A stretch of 64,000 bases of DNA from Nocardia asteroides (GCA_019930625.1 CP082844.1:1054001-1118000); one strand, 5' to 3'. Shown: positions 33,253-41,997, counted from the first letter of the stretch. Notes: generated by a model from the letters alone, not told the origin. Numbers and translations are program-made.

Positions 33253-35442
33253 ATGTCCAGCGATCACCTACGCTCCGACGCCGACCCAGCGACCGCCCAC
33301 ACTCACGAACACGGCGGAAGCCGTGGCCCTGACCACAACGAGGCCTCGCACCCGAGACCCGAACATCACGAGCACACCGCCACCTCCGGCCACGATCACG
33401 GTGCGCCTGCACCCGACCACGGCACCCACGACGATCACGCCGGGCACACAGGCCACGGCGGGCACGCGGGCCACGGCGATCACGTCGCGATGTTCCGGCG
33501 CCTGTTCTGGGTGATGCTCGCCCTGGCCGTGCCGGTCGTCGCCGCGGACATGATGTTCGCCGACCTCATCGGCTACACCGTGCCCACCGGGTTGCAGTGG
33601 GTGTCCCCTGCGCTGGGCACCGTGATGTTCTTCTGGGGCGGACGGCCCTTCCTGACAGGGGCGGTCAGCGAGATCCGTTCCCGTCAGCCAGGGATGATGC
33701 TGCTGATCGCGCTGGCGATCACCGTGGCCTTCGCCGCCTCCTGGGGCTCGACACTGGGCCTGCTGGCCCACGAGCTCGACTTCTGGTGGGAACTGGCACT
33801 GCTCATTGTGATCATGCTGCTGGGCCATTGGATCGAGATGCGTTCGCTCGGCCAAGCCTCCAGCGCGCTGGAATCGCTGGCCGCGTTGCTGCCCGACGAA
33901 GCCGAACGTCTCGGAGAGGACGGCACCACCGCCACCGTGCCGGTCACTGACCTGCGCACCGGCGACCTGGTCGTCGTCCGCCCGGGCGGACGAGTCCCTG
34001 CCGACGGCAGCGTCGAGACCGGCAGCGCCGACGTCGACGAATCCATGATCACCGGCGAATCCCGCCCGGTCCACCGTGGCCCCGGCGACCGGGTTGTCGC
34101 CGGAACCGTCACCACCGACTCCGCTCTACGGGTCCGGATCACCGCAGTCGGTTCCGACACCGCGCTGGCCGGAATCCAGCGCCTGGTCGCCGAAGCGCAG
34201 AACTCGACCTCACGCGCCCAGGTGCTGGCCGACCGCGCCGCGGCATGGTTGTTCTGGTTCGCTTCCGGCGCAGCGGTCATCACCGCGATCACCTGGCTGC
34301 TGCTCGGGCAGCCCGAATCCGCGGTCACCCGCACCATCACCGTGCTCGTCATCGCCTGCCCCCACGCCCTGGGACTGGCGATCCCGCTTGTGGTCTCGAT
34401 CGCGACCGAACGAGCTGCCAAAGCCGGTGTGCTGATCACCGATCGCCGCGCTCTCGAAAGAATGCGCACCGTCGATGCGATCCTGTTCGACAAGACCGGC
34501 ACCCTCACCCGCGGCGAACCCGCCGTCGTCGCCACCACCTCGACCCAACCCGGCATCGGTGACGACGAAGTCCTGGCCTTGGCCGCAGCCGCAGAGTCCG
34601 ACAGCGAACACCCCTTGGGTCGCGCCATCGTCAACACTGCTACCGAACGCGGCATCAGCATTCCCACCGCGACAGATTTCACCGCCCAGAACGGTGTCGG
34701 AGTCACCGCCACAATCAACGGCACAAAGATCAGCGTCGGTGGGCCCGCGATGCTCGACCAGCACAACCTCGACCCAGCACCCGCTGCGGCCGAGTGGTCC
34801 GCGCAGGGATCGACCGTGCTGCACGTCCTGCGCGACGGGAAGCTCATCGGGGCACTAGCTCTGGCCGACGAGATCCGCCCCGAATCCGCCCAGACCATCA
34901 AGGCCCTGCACGCTCGCGGCATCCACGTGGCCATGATCACCGGCGATGCCGAGCCCGTCGCCCGCACTGTCGCTGCCCAACTCGGCATCGACGAAGTCTT
35001 CGCCGGAGTCCTGCCCCAGGACAAAGGCGCCAAAGTCCAAGCCCTCCAAGACGCCGGGCACACCGTGGCGATGGTCGGCGACGGCGTCAACGACGCCCCC
35101 GCCCTCGCCCGTGCCGACGTCGGCATCGCCATCGGCGCCGGCACCGACGTCGCTATCGCTTCCGCCGGTGTCGTGCTGGCCTCCGACGACCCCCGCGCTG
35201 TCTTATCGGTGATCAAACTGTCGCACGCCACCTACCGCAAGATGATCCAGAACCTGGTCTGGGCAGCCGGATACAACATCATCGCCGTGCCCCTGGCCGC
35301 GGGCGTGCTCTCGCACTGGGGCATCACACTTCCGATGGAAGTCGGTGCCCTGCTGATGTCGGCCTCTACCGTCGTCGTCGCGGTCAATGCCCAACTGCTC
35401 CGCCGCCTGGACCTGAGTCCGGACGCGGTGCTAGCTGACTAA
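33253..35442 (+). CDS. copB: P1B-type ATPase, CopB-like (CPH)
   Basis: The 729-residue ATPase has a His-rich N-terminus without HMA domain (THEHGG, HEHTATSGHDHGAP, GHTGHGGHAGHGDHV), the membrane motif CPH in VIACPHALGLAIPL, DKTGTLTRGEP, SEHPLGRA and GDGVNDAPALARADVG. CPH marks the CopB subgroup, which exports copper or silver and is often linked to Cu(II)-related stress. AAAGGAACGTCAGCGC precedes the ATG. It follows the second blaI gene and should be repressed by it. Confidence 0.95.
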   Translation: MSSDHLRSDADPATAHTHEHGGSRGPDHNEASHPRPEHHEHTATSGHDHGAPAPDHGTHDDHAGHTGHGGHAGHGDHVAMFRRLFWVMLALAVPVVAADMMFADLIGYTVPTGLQWVSPALGTVMFFWGGRPFLTGAVSEIRSRQPGMMLLIALAITVAFAASWGSTLGLLAHELDFWWELALLIVIMLLGHWIEMRSLGQASSALESLAALLPDEAERLGEDGTTATVPVTDLRTGDLVVVRPGGRVPADGSVETGSADVDESMITGESRPVHRGPGDRVVAGTVTTDSALRVRITAVGSDTALAGIQRLVAEAQNSTSRAQVLADRAAAWLFWFASGAAVITAITWLLLGQPESAVTRTITVLVIACPHALGLAIPLVVSIATERAAKAGVLITDRRALERMRTVDAILFDKTGTLTRGEPAVVATTSTQPGIGDDEVLALAAAAESDSEHPLGRAIVNTATERGISIPTATDFTAQNGVGVTATINGTKISVGGPAMLDQHNLDPAPAAAEWSAQGSTVLHVLRDGKLIGALALADEIRPESAQTIKALHARGIHVAMITGDAEPVARTVAAQLGIDEVFAGVLPQDKGAKVQALQDAGHTVAMVGDGVNDAPALARADVGIAIGAGTDVAIASAGVVLASDDPRAVLSVIKLSHATYRKMIQNLVWAAGYNIIAVPLAAGVLSHWGITLPMEVGALLMSASTVVVAVNAQLLRRLDLSPDAVLAD

Positions 35443-35474
35443 GCCGAGTCGCGTCCGCTCGAGCCATCCTTTGC

Positions 35475-35657
35475 GGTGCAGGTTGTCCACCGTCGTCATG
35501 ACGGTGGACAACCTGCACCGTCGTCATGACGGTCGTGTAGGCGATCTCTCGGTCACGAAGCAAGTCGCCGTACACCTGCCGGACCGTGATGGTGTCGTCG
35601 GCCGACCAGGCACGGTCCATCACAACCGCTCCCCAGTTCCCCGAAACGATGCCCCAT
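35475..35657 (-). pseudogene. Truncated blaI-family gene with inverted duplication
   Basis: From ATG 35657 the frame reads MGHRFGELG, shifts frame by one base near 35632, then continues AVVMDRAWSADDTITVRQVYGDLLRDREIAYTTVMTTV in pieces, a clear BlaI N-terminal half. It then meets a perfect 20-bp inverted repeat (35475-35494 with 35500-35519) that doubles the sequence for the TTVMTTVDNLH helix in opposite directions, after which homology stops. It is therefore a third, dead repressor gene. A degenerate operator-like TACTATGTCTCTACGTATTAG lies at 35719-35739. Confidence 0.8.
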
Positions 35658-35763
35658 CGCCGCTCTCCCGGCCCGACGTGCCGACGGCTCGCGGACCGGC
35701 AGCACGCAAGATGCACCTACTATGTCTCTACGTATTAGACGCCGAAAACTGGACTGCCCGGTC

Positions 35764-36420
35764 TCACAACTCGGCCGACGGATACCGCTCCCAAGACTGA
35801 GCGGAGACAGCCCAGAGATCGTGATCGCGGCGCCTACCACCGACGCTGAGATAGCTGACCATCGTGCCTTCACGCACCAACCCGATCCGGCGAACCAATC
35901 GACTCGAGTTGACATTGTCCACATCTATCGGCGCAGTGACGCGCGCGAGATCCAGTTCATCGAAGGCATACCCGACGATCAGACGCCCCGCCGCCGCACC
36001 GATGCCGCGCCCGGACAGTCGAGAGTCGACCCAGATACTGAGTTCGCCACGCTTGTCGTGAGGCTGTATCCACAGGTCGCATTGTCCCGCGAATCGGCCA
36101 CCGACCTCGATGACCGTGCGCACGATACGGTCGGCCTTCGCCTCCGCTCTCGACCATAGCCACTCGTGAATCCACACCCGCTCGCGGTGGCGCGATTCCC
36201 AGCTCCGCTCGTCGGTCAGCCAGAACGGCTCGATCGCCGAACGGTCGGCGATTCGGATCGCGCGCCAGGTAGACGCGTCGGACAGTCGCGGAGGGCGCAG
36301 AATCACCGGCTCACCACTGGAGGTTCGGCCGACAAGAATGACACGACGCGGAGTGCGTAGCGAGGTGACCACGAGACGGAGTACACGCGATGCGCAATAG
36401 CGCGCCACCGCGACCACCAT
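35764..36420 (-). CDS. GNAT acetyltransferase, RimJ-like
   Basis: The 218-residue protein resembles mycobacterial RimJ-type N-acetyltransferases (Rv0995-like): VLRLVVTSLRTPRRVILVGR, VILRPPRLSDASTWR, the FAGQCDLW strand, SIWVDSRLSGRGIGAAAGRL (acetyl-CoA motif) and a late GLVREGTM..YLSVGGRRRDHDLWAV. It could acetylate protein N-termini or a small substrate. The frame is open upstream into the insertion element, so the start is uncertain; ATG 36420 gives the expected length. The IS element is inserted about 120 bases upstream and may have displaced its promoter. Confidence 0.75.
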   Translation of the reverse strand: MVVAVARYCASRVLRLVVTSLRTPRRVILVGRTSSGEPVILRPPRLSDASTWRAIRIADRSAIEPFWLTDERSWESRHRERVWIHEWLWSRAEAKADRIVRTVIEVGGRFAGQCDLWIQPHDKRGELSIWVDSRLSGRGIGAAAGRLIVGYAFDELDLARVTAPIDVDNVNSSRLVRRIGLVREGTMVSYLSVGGRRRDHDLWAVSAQSWERYPSAEL

Positions 36421-36566
36421 CACCAACGCCGGTCTACACCTCGACACGACGCTCCGACGAAGGCTGCCCGCGCGCACTCCCGTTTGAGCTGGCAACCCGT
36501 CGGAAGTTGCAGATGCGGGACGCCGATTCACGCGAACGGGGCTGCTGCAAGATCGGGTGACAGTGG

Positions 36567-37428
36567 TTAAGCAGCCTGTCGGGCTGCTGGGGACATGATG
36601 GTTTCGAATTCGATCGGGGTCAACCGGCCGAGCCGAGCTTGTCGGCGCCGACGGTGATAGGTGCGTTCGATCCAGGTGACGATGGCGATCCGGAGCTGAT
36701 CGTGGGTTTCCCCAGCGCTGCCGGTCCAACACGTTGCGTTGCAGCAGGCTGAAGAAGCTTTCCATGGCGGCGTTGTCGCCGGCCGCGCCGACGCGCCCCA
36801 TCGATCCGACCATACGGTGACGGTTGAGCGTGTGCACGAATCTCCTTGACCTGAACTGAGATCCGCGATCGGTGTGCAGAATGCAACCGGCCACATCACC
36901 TCGCCGGGCGACAGCATTGTTCACCGCGGTCACCGCCAGCCGGGACTTCATTCGTGAATCGATCGAATAGCCGATGATCCGGTTGGAGAACACGTCTTTG
37001 ACCGCACACAAATACAGCTTGCCTTCACCGGTGCGATGTTCGGTGATGTCGCTGAGCCACAAACGATTTGGTGCGTCGCTGCGGAAGTTCCGCTGCACCA
37101 GATCATCGTGGACAGGCGGCCCTGGTTTGGCGTTCTTGCCGCGCCGGGACTTGCCGAACGCGCTCCACCACCGATTGCTCGAGCAGATCCGCCACGCGGT
37201 CCGCTCGGCCATCGTCTCACCGGCTTCGTGGGCCTCGTCGGCGAGAAACCGGTAGCCGAATTCGGGGTCGTCGCGGTGCGCATCGAACAACGCATTGGCT
37301 CGATACGCCTCGGCGACCTCGGCGGCGGTCACCGGATCGGCCAGCCACCGATAGTAGGGCTGGCGAGCGAGCTGCAGCACCCGGCACGTCACCGCCACGG
37401 GGATCCCGTCGGCGGCAAGCTCTTTCAC
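36567..37428 (-). pseudogene. IS3 OrfB transposase, frameshifted
   Basis: The frame encodes an rve-type integrase core with the DDE residues in LWLSDITEH, ILHTDRGSQF and DNAAMESFFSLLQ, preceded by an HTH_21-like segment (AHRDDPEFGYRFL). Near 36710 an extra base in a C-run shifts the frame, and the normal ending (THDQLRIAIVTWIERTYH...LTPIEFET) is in the next frame. The start overlaps the orfA stop by 4 bases. The element is therefore probably immobile unless the shift is a sequencing error. Confidence 0.85.
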
Positions 37429-37733
37429 GAGCGGGTAGAGCCTTTTCCCGGTATCTGAGCCTGGGACAAATAGGCAGCCGCGCGCCGCAGGACCTCGTTC
37501 TCCTGCTCCAGCAACCGGATCCGGCGGCGGGCATCACGCAATTCGGCGGACTCGCTGCGAGTGGTTCCCGGCTTGTTCCCGTCGTCGACGTCGGCTTGGC
37601 GCATCCACTTCGACAACGTCATCGGATGGACGCCGAAATCGGCCGCGATCTGGTCGAGGGTCACCCCGTCGTCGCGGTTGCGGGCGACCCTGACCACGTC
37701 GTCGCGGAACTCTTTCGGATACGGCTTGGGCAC
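37425..37733 (-). CDS. IS3 OrfA (HTH transposase subunit)
   Basis: The 102-residue protein is the HTH_Tnp_1-type OrfA: YPKEFRDDVVRVARNRDDGVTLDQIAADFGVHPMTLSKWMRQ, then a leucine-zipper-like helix (LRDARRRIRLLEQENEVLRRAAAYL). It binds the terminal repeats and partners OrfB. GTG 37733 is the likely start. Confidence 0.9.
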   Translation of the reverse strand: MPKPYPKEFRDDVVRVARNRDDGVTLDQIAADFGVHPMTLSKWMRQADVDDGNKPGTTRSESAELRDARRRIRLLEQENEVLRRAAAYLSQAQIPGKGSTRS

Positions 37734-37805
37734 TGTGACATCCTCTCAGGCCCGCCTCCCGGCAAGCCATCTCGATTGTCACCTACACCTGCAGCAGCCC
37801 CGAAC

Positions 37806-38174
37806 CTATCCCGGGTCACGCGTGACTGCATCTTCGTTGTGCCTCACCCGCAGGCACAACGTAGATGGGAGCGCGATAGGATAGGTCGCGGCCGGACAGC
37901 ATCGCTAGATCGGGTAGGAATCCGCGATGACCAGGCGTTTTCCGGTTGCCCATGTTTTGTGTGTCCTGCCGGGGGCGCCAACCTGCGCATCATTTGCGCA
38001 GGTCAGGGCCGTTTGGACGAGATCGAGATGCTAGAGAGCGAGGAAAACCCCAGGTGACGGGTCGCAGGTTGGCGCCCTAGGGGGGTTAGCTGACAGCTAA
38101 CGACACGCCGACGGAATCCGGCGACACGCCGGAGGTCCGATTTGTCAGACGGCAGCGTAGATCGGTGGCACAAC
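37806..38174. other. Regulatory-looking region without gene
   Basis: No gene is supported. It contains TGCGCA-TCATT-TGCGCA near 37984-38000 and the perfect 17-base palindrome GTTAGCTG-A-CAGCTAAC at 38085-38101, both upstream of the small ORF at 38175. Confidence 0.4.
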
Positions 38175-38372
38175 ATGAGAATGACCGAGAACACAGCGCC
38201 ACCCGATCCGAACGCCTCCAACGAATCCCGACAGCGGCGTCCGCCACTCGAAGCGGTCTGCGAGATACTGATTGCCAAAGACCGAGACAGCGAGCAGTTA
38301 GCACGGCAGCAGGCTGAAGCTCTCCTCGACGTCCTGCGATGGCATGCCACACAACGCCCATCATCTCCGTAA
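38175..38372 (+). CDS. Small hypothetical protein
   Basis: This 65-residue frame encodes an acidic, helical product (PPLEAVCEILIAKDRDSEQLARQQAEALLDVLRWHA) with no signal or membrane segment. The helix is regular enough to be a real small protein, but no ribosome site is visible and no family is recognised. The palindrome at 38085-38101 lies upstream. It may belong to a lost mobile segment near the IS. Confidence 0.35.
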   Translation: MRMTENTAPPDPNASNESRQRRPPLEAVCEILIAKDRDSEQLARQQAEALLDVLRWHATQRPSSP

Positions 38373-38636
38373 TCCGCTGGCCGACATCCGCATATTCGCT
38401 GCGCACCGACAAGCGAGATTCGGTTGAGATCTCGCTGAGCGGCCGCATACGAACCGAGTCAGTGTGACGAACGACTTGTCGGCCGACACTACGCTCGCCC
38501 GAATCACCTGACGTCAGCGTCATCGTCACGATGGGCCTGCGATTCCGTGGACATGCTTGTGTGCTGGGACTTCTCCGGTTCCGGGCCCACCGGCGGGGCC
38601 GCCGGTTTCGCTACCCGGGCACCAACAGCCGATCAC

Positions 38637-38760
38637 GTGGATACCGTTGTCTACGTGCGTGATCTGCTCGGTGGTTCGGCGACGGCGGTCGCGCTCGCGC
38701 TGGGCTGTTACGGTGCCGGATCAATGGTGGTGGCCTGACGCTCGTGCGCCTCACCCAAGA
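38637..38760 (+). pseudogene. Fragment of an MFS transporter gene
   Basis: The frame reads VDTVVYVRDLLGGSATAVALALGCYGAGSMVVA and stops at 38738. It corresponds to the middle of metal-type MFS proteins such as the one at 10859-12226 (VNYVRDTLGGS...GFGTMIIA). After the stop, a shift gives LTLVRL, the next expected segment. Only about 40 codons remain, with no start and no 3' part. Confidence 0.65.
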
Positions 38761-38785
38761 AACACGGCCTAGCGGCCAGCTACGC

Positions 38786-38920
38786 CTCGCACGGGCGCTG
38801 CTCCGTCTGCGCAGGTGAGTGCGCCTGCGATGTCGAAATAGCGTGGGCTGATCCGTCGAGCTCGCTGGCGCGCGTGATCGATGCGATCACTTCGTCGGCG
38901 GCCAGTTTGGTGTCGCCGTC
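38786..38920 (-). pseudogene. Fragment of galE
   Basis: The minus strand gives GDTKLAADEVIASITRASEL in one frame and, after a small deletion, SPRYFDIAGALTCADG in another. This matches the intact galE at 6057-6190, with roughly eight of ten bases the same by eye, including the catalytic YxxxK region. It is a 135-bp remnant without start or end. Confidence 0.75.
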
Positions 38921-38988
38921 AGTTCGAGCCTCGCGCCCTGGTTGTCGTGGCGCGAGGCTCGATTGGGTTGACCGTGTGCGGGGCCTTG

Positions 38989-39399
38989 TCAGGCGCGCGT
39001 CGGCAGCAGCTCGGCGACGAGGGCTTCGACGCGGGTCTTGATCTCGTCGCGGATCGGCCGCACGGACTCGACTCCCTTGCCTGCGGGGTCTTCCAGGACC
39101 CAGTCCCGGTAGCTGACGCCCGGGAAGGCCGGGCAGGTGTCGCCGCACCCCATTGTGATCACGACGTCGGAGGTTTCTACCGCGTCGTAGGTGAGGATCT
39201 TCGGGGTCTGGTCGGAGATGTCGATACCGAGTTCGGCCATCGCCTCCACTGCGGACGGGTTGATCGTCTCGGCAGGGGCGCTCCCGGCGGAGCGGACTTC
39301 GATCGAGTCGCCGGCGAGGTGGGTGAGGAATCCGGCGGCCATCTGGGAGCGTCCGGCGTTGTGGACGCAGACGAACAACACGCTGGGCTGGGTGCTCAT
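38989..39399 (-). CDS. arsC: Arsenate reductase, ArsC (LMW-phosphatase fold)
   Basis: The 136-residue protein has the P-loop CVHNAGRS (Cys11, Arg17) of low-molecular-weight phosphatase-type arsenate reductases, then TMGCGDTCPAFPG with further cysteines and the DWVLEDPAGK Asp-Pro loop. It reduces As(V) to As(III). It is the last gene of the arsR-acr3 operon, 15 bases after the previous arsC. ATG 39399 is preferred over an upstream TTG. Confidence 0.92.
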   Translation of the reverse strand: MSTQPSVLFVCVHNAGRSQMAAGFLTHLAGDSIEVRSAGSAPAETINPSAVEAMAELGIDISDQTPKILTYDAVETSDVVITMGCGDTCPAFPGVSYRDWVLEDPAGKGVESVRPIRDEIKTRVEALVAELLPTRA

Positions 39400-39414
39400 G
39401 TGGGGCAATGCCTT

Positions 39415-40083
39415 TCAGTTGGCGGGGAGGTCGAGTTCGGTGAGCAGGAGCCGGACGCGGGTTTCGATCTCGTCCCGGATGGGTCGGATGGCGGTGATGT
39501 CGAGTTCGGCGGGGTCGTCGAGGTCCCATTCCTCGTAGCGGCGTCCGGGGTAGAGCGGGCAGGCGTCGCCGCAGCCCATAGTGATGACGACGTCGGCGGC
39601 TTGGATGATTTCCTCGGTCCACGGTTTGGGGAACTCGGCGGTGATGTCGATGCCGACCTCGGCCATCGCGGCGATGGCGGCGGGGTTGATCTCGTCACCG
39701 GGTTCACTGCCGCCGGACCAGGCCACCGCCCGGTCCCCGGCGAGATGGGTGAAGAACCCGAGGGCCATTTGGGAGCGTCCGGCGTTGTGGGTGCACAGGA
39801 ACAGCACTGTGGGAGTGCCGGTGTGGGCTTTGCCTTCGACGCGGGCCAGGGCGTGCAGGCGTTGGCGGGCGAAGCGTTCGGCCAGCAGCGGCAGAAAGTT
39901 GATGACGGTCGCGCGTCCGGCGAACTGGTCGTAGGAGGAGTGCAGGAACCGTTCGATGGTCTCGACGCCGAAGGTGCCGTCGAACTCGCGCTGCAGGTGC
40001 GTGGCGGCGGTTTTCAGGGCGAGTTGCTGGTCGATGGTCAGGTCGTGGCGGGTGTGGGTGGGCGCGAGTGGGCTGTCGCTCAT
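39415..40083 (-). CDS. arsC: Arsenate reductase with N-terminal helical domain
   Basis: The 222-residue protein has an N-terminal three-helix bundle (TIDQQLALKTAATHLQREF...YDQFAGRATVINFLPLLAERFAR) of the kind fused to mycothiol-dependent ArsC in actinobacteria, then an ArsC domain with CTHNAGRS and TMGCGDACPLYPG. It should reduce arsenate with mycothiol and mycoredoxin. Its start overlaps the stop of the gene before it (40080-40083), so it is part of one coupled operon. Confidence 0.9.
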   Translation of the reverse strand: MSDSPLAPTHTRHDLTIDQQLALKTAATHLQREFDGTFGVETIERFLHSSYDQFAGRATVINFLPLLAERFARQRLHALARVEGKAHTGTPTVLFLCTHNAGRSQMALGFFTHLAGDRAVAWSGGSEPGDEINPAAIAAMAEVGIDITAEFPKPWTEEIIQAADVVITMGCGDACPLYPGRRYEEWDLDDPAELDITAIRPIRDEIETRVRLLLTELDLPAN

Positions 40084-40514
40084 GATGTGGTCCGTTGCTC
40101 GGCGGGTGTGGTGAGTTCGGTGAGCAGGTTGTTGACGCGGGCGGCGATGTCGTCGCGGACCAAGCGCATGCGCTCGATGCCGTCGATGCCGCGTTGGGAG
40201 GGTTCGTCGGTGTCCCAGTTGACGAGCCGCACCCCGTCGACCGGGTCGATGTGTGCTTCCCGCCCGAGCGTGACGACCACGTCGACTGAGCGCAGTAGGG
40301 CCGGGTCGATCGGTTTCGGGATCTCGGCGCTGATGTCGACACCGACTTCGCGCAGCGTTTCGGCGGAGAGTGCGTTGATGGTGGTGCCGGGTGCGGTTCC
40401 GGCGGAATGGACCTGCACGCGGTCACCGGCGACGGCTCGCATCAGCCCGGCCGCCATTTGCGATTTGCCGCCGTTCTTCACACAGACGAACAGCACGGAC
40501 GGGGTGGTGCTCAC
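40080..40514 (-). CDS. ArsC-like protein with Lys in the P-loop
   Basis: The 144-residue protein has the same fold, but its loop is CVKNGGKS: Cys11 is kept and the phosphate-binding Arg is replaced by Lys17. The second cysteine pair of ArsC (MGCGD..C) is missing and reads TLGREAHID, so thioredoxin-type arsenate reduction is unlikely. A conserved VNWDTDEP acid loop remains. It overlaps both neighbours by 4 bases inside the ars operon. It may be a variant reductase, a phosphatase or an arsenate-binding accessory. Confidence 0.8.
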   Translation of the reverse strand: MSTTPSVLFVCVKNGGKSQMAAGLMRAVAGDRVQVHSAGTAPGTTINALSAETLREVGVDISAEIPKPIDPALLRSVDVVVTLGREAHIDPVDGVRLVNWDTDEPSQRGIDGIERMRLVRDDIAARVNNLLTELTTPAEQRTTS

Positions 40515-41617
40515 CGCGGTGTCACCTCATCGGTTGTCGCGGCGCCGGTGCGCTGGGTTGGCTGGAATCGTTTCCGCAGGGCGAGGGACACATAGACCAG
40601 CGCCACGAGGACGGGGACCTCGATGAGCGGGCCGACGACTCCGGCCAGGGCTTGGCCGGAGGTGGCGCCGTAGGTGGCGATAGCGACGGCGATGGCGAGT
40701 TCGAAGTTGTTGCCCGCAGCGGTGAACGCAAGGGTGGTGGTGCGTTCGTAGCCCAGGCCCAGGGCCGCGCCCATCGCGTAGCCGCCGCCCCACATGATCG
40801 CGAAGTAGGCCAACAGGGGGATCGCGATGCGGATGACGTCGAGGGGGTGGGAGGTGATCTGCTCACCTTGCAGGGCGAACAGGATCACGATGGTGAACAG
40901 CAGCCCGTAGAGCGCCCACGGCCCGATCTTGGGCAGGAAGCTGGATTCGTACCATTCGCGGCCCTTGGCACGTTCACCGAAGCGGCGGGTAAGGAACCCA
41001 GCCAGCAGCGGGATACCGAGGAAGATCAGCACCGATTTCGCGATCTGCCACGGTGAGGTGTCGATGGTTGTCTGTTCCAGGCCGAGCCAGCCCGGCAGGA
41101 CCGAGAGGTAGAACCAGCCCAGGACGGCGAACATGATCACCTGGAACACCGAGTTCAACGCGACCAGCACGGCAGCGGCCTCACGGTCACCGCAGGCGAG
41201 GTCGTTCCAGATGATGACCATCGCGATGCAACGGGCCAGCCCGACGATGATCAGTCCGGTCCGGTACTCGGGCAGAGCCGGCAGCAACAGCCACGCCAGG
41301 GCGAACATCAAGGCCGGGCCGAGGATCCAGTTCAGCACCAGGGAGCTGATCAGGAGTTTGCGGTCGCCGGTGACGGTGTCGAGTCGGTCGTAGCGGACCT
41401 TCGCCAGGACCGGGTACATCATGATGAGCAGGCCGATTGCGATCGGTAGCGAGATGCCGTCGATCTCCACGGCCGAGAGGGCGTCGCCGAGACCGGGAAT
41501 CATCCGGCCCAGCAACAGCCCGGCGATCATGGCGACGCCGATCCAGACCGGCAGGAACCGGTCGAGAGTCGACAGCTTGCCGACGACGGCGGGGTGCTCG
41601 GTGGTGGTCGTGCTCAT
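40511..41617 (-). CDS. acr3: Arsenite efflux transporter Acr3
   Basis: The 368-residue protein has ten membrane segments and the Acr3/BASS signatures LVLNWILGPALMFALAW, LARCIAMVIIWNDLACGD (with the essential Cys) and AGNNFELAIAVAI. It exports arsenite driven by the proton gradient. The ATG at 41617 overlaps the arsR stop and its own stop overlaps the next gene, so arsR-acr3-arsC genes are one operon. Confidence 0.95.
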   Translation of the reverse strand: MSTTTTEHPAVVGKLSTLDRFLPVWIGVAMIAGLLLGRMIPGLGDALSAVEIDGISLPIAIGLLIMMYPVLAKVRYDRLDTVTGDRKLLISSLVLNWILGPALMFALAWLLLPALPEYRTGLIIVGLARCIAMVIIWNDLACGDREAAAVLVALNSVFQVIMFAVLGWFYLSVLPGWLGLEQTTIDTSPWQIAKSVLIFLGIPLLAGFLTRRFGERAKGREWYESSFLPKIGPWALYGLLFTIVILFALQGEQITSHPLDVIRIAIPLLAYFAIMWGGGYAMGAALGLGYERTTTLAFTAAGNNFELAIAVAIATYGATSGQALAGVVGPLIEVPVLVALVYVSLALRKRFQPTQRTGAATTDEVTPR

Positions 41618-41991
41618 GCGGTGACTCCGATCGCGGTGCCGCTTTCGACGAGCAGAACTTCCGACAGTCGTTGCAGGGCTTCGGGGACGACCCGGTAGTA
41701 CACCCAGGAGGCGCGGCGTTCGCTGTCGAGCAGACCGGCTTCGCGCAGCACCTTGAGGTGATGGGAGATCGTGGGCTGGGTCAACTCGATCCCGGCCGAC
41801 AGGTCGCACACGCAGGCTTCCTGGCCTTCACGGGAGGCGATGGTGCTCAGCAGGCGCAGCCGGACCGGATCCGACAGTGCTTTGAACACGCTCGCCAGCT
41901 CGACGGCGTGAGGCTCGGACAGGGGCTCACGCACCAGTGGCGCGGCGGAGCACGCCTGCACAGGCGTCACCACCAACTTCGACTTCGACAT
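41614..41991 (-). CDS. arsR: ArsR-family arsenite-responsive repressor
   Basis: The 125-residue winged-helix protein has the classic sensor segment EACVCDLSAGI (CxC at the start of the recognition helix) and QPTISHHLKVLREAGLL. As(III) binding to these cysteines releases it from DNA. It is first in the ars operon and the inverted repeat at 41998-42017 overlaps its promoter, so it autoregulates. Confidence 0.93.
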   Translation of the reverse strand: MSKSKLVVTPVQACSAAPLVREPLSEPHAVELASVFKALSDPVRLRLLSTIASREGQEACVCDLSAGIELTQPTISHHLKVLREAGLLDSERRASWVYYRVVPEALQRLSEVLLVESGTAIGVTA

Positions 41992-41997
41992 ACGCCA

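Larger units (their letters stand above)
36538..37801. mobile_element. IS3-family insertion sequence, 1264 bp
   Basis: The element is bounded by imperfect terminal inverted repeats that start GGGGCTGCTGCA (left, 36538) and, on the other strand, GGGGCTGCTGCA (right, 37801). The repeats extend to a shared GGTGACA about 18 bases in. The flanks carry a 4-base direct repeat GAAC (36534-36537 and 37802-37805), a plausible target duplication. It contains orfA and a frameshifted orfB on the minus strand. Confidence 0.85.

Noticed and set aside
35764..37428. Apparent fusion of a transposase and a GNAT enzyme in one 554-codon frame
   Set aside because: The join is an accident: the IS orfB is frameshifted and runs through the IS end into the RimJ-like gene; terminal repeats and a target duplication lie between them.
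37806..38540. Minus-strand frame 38086-38529 as a gene
   Set aside because: The translation has no fold-like pattern and the codon bias is random.
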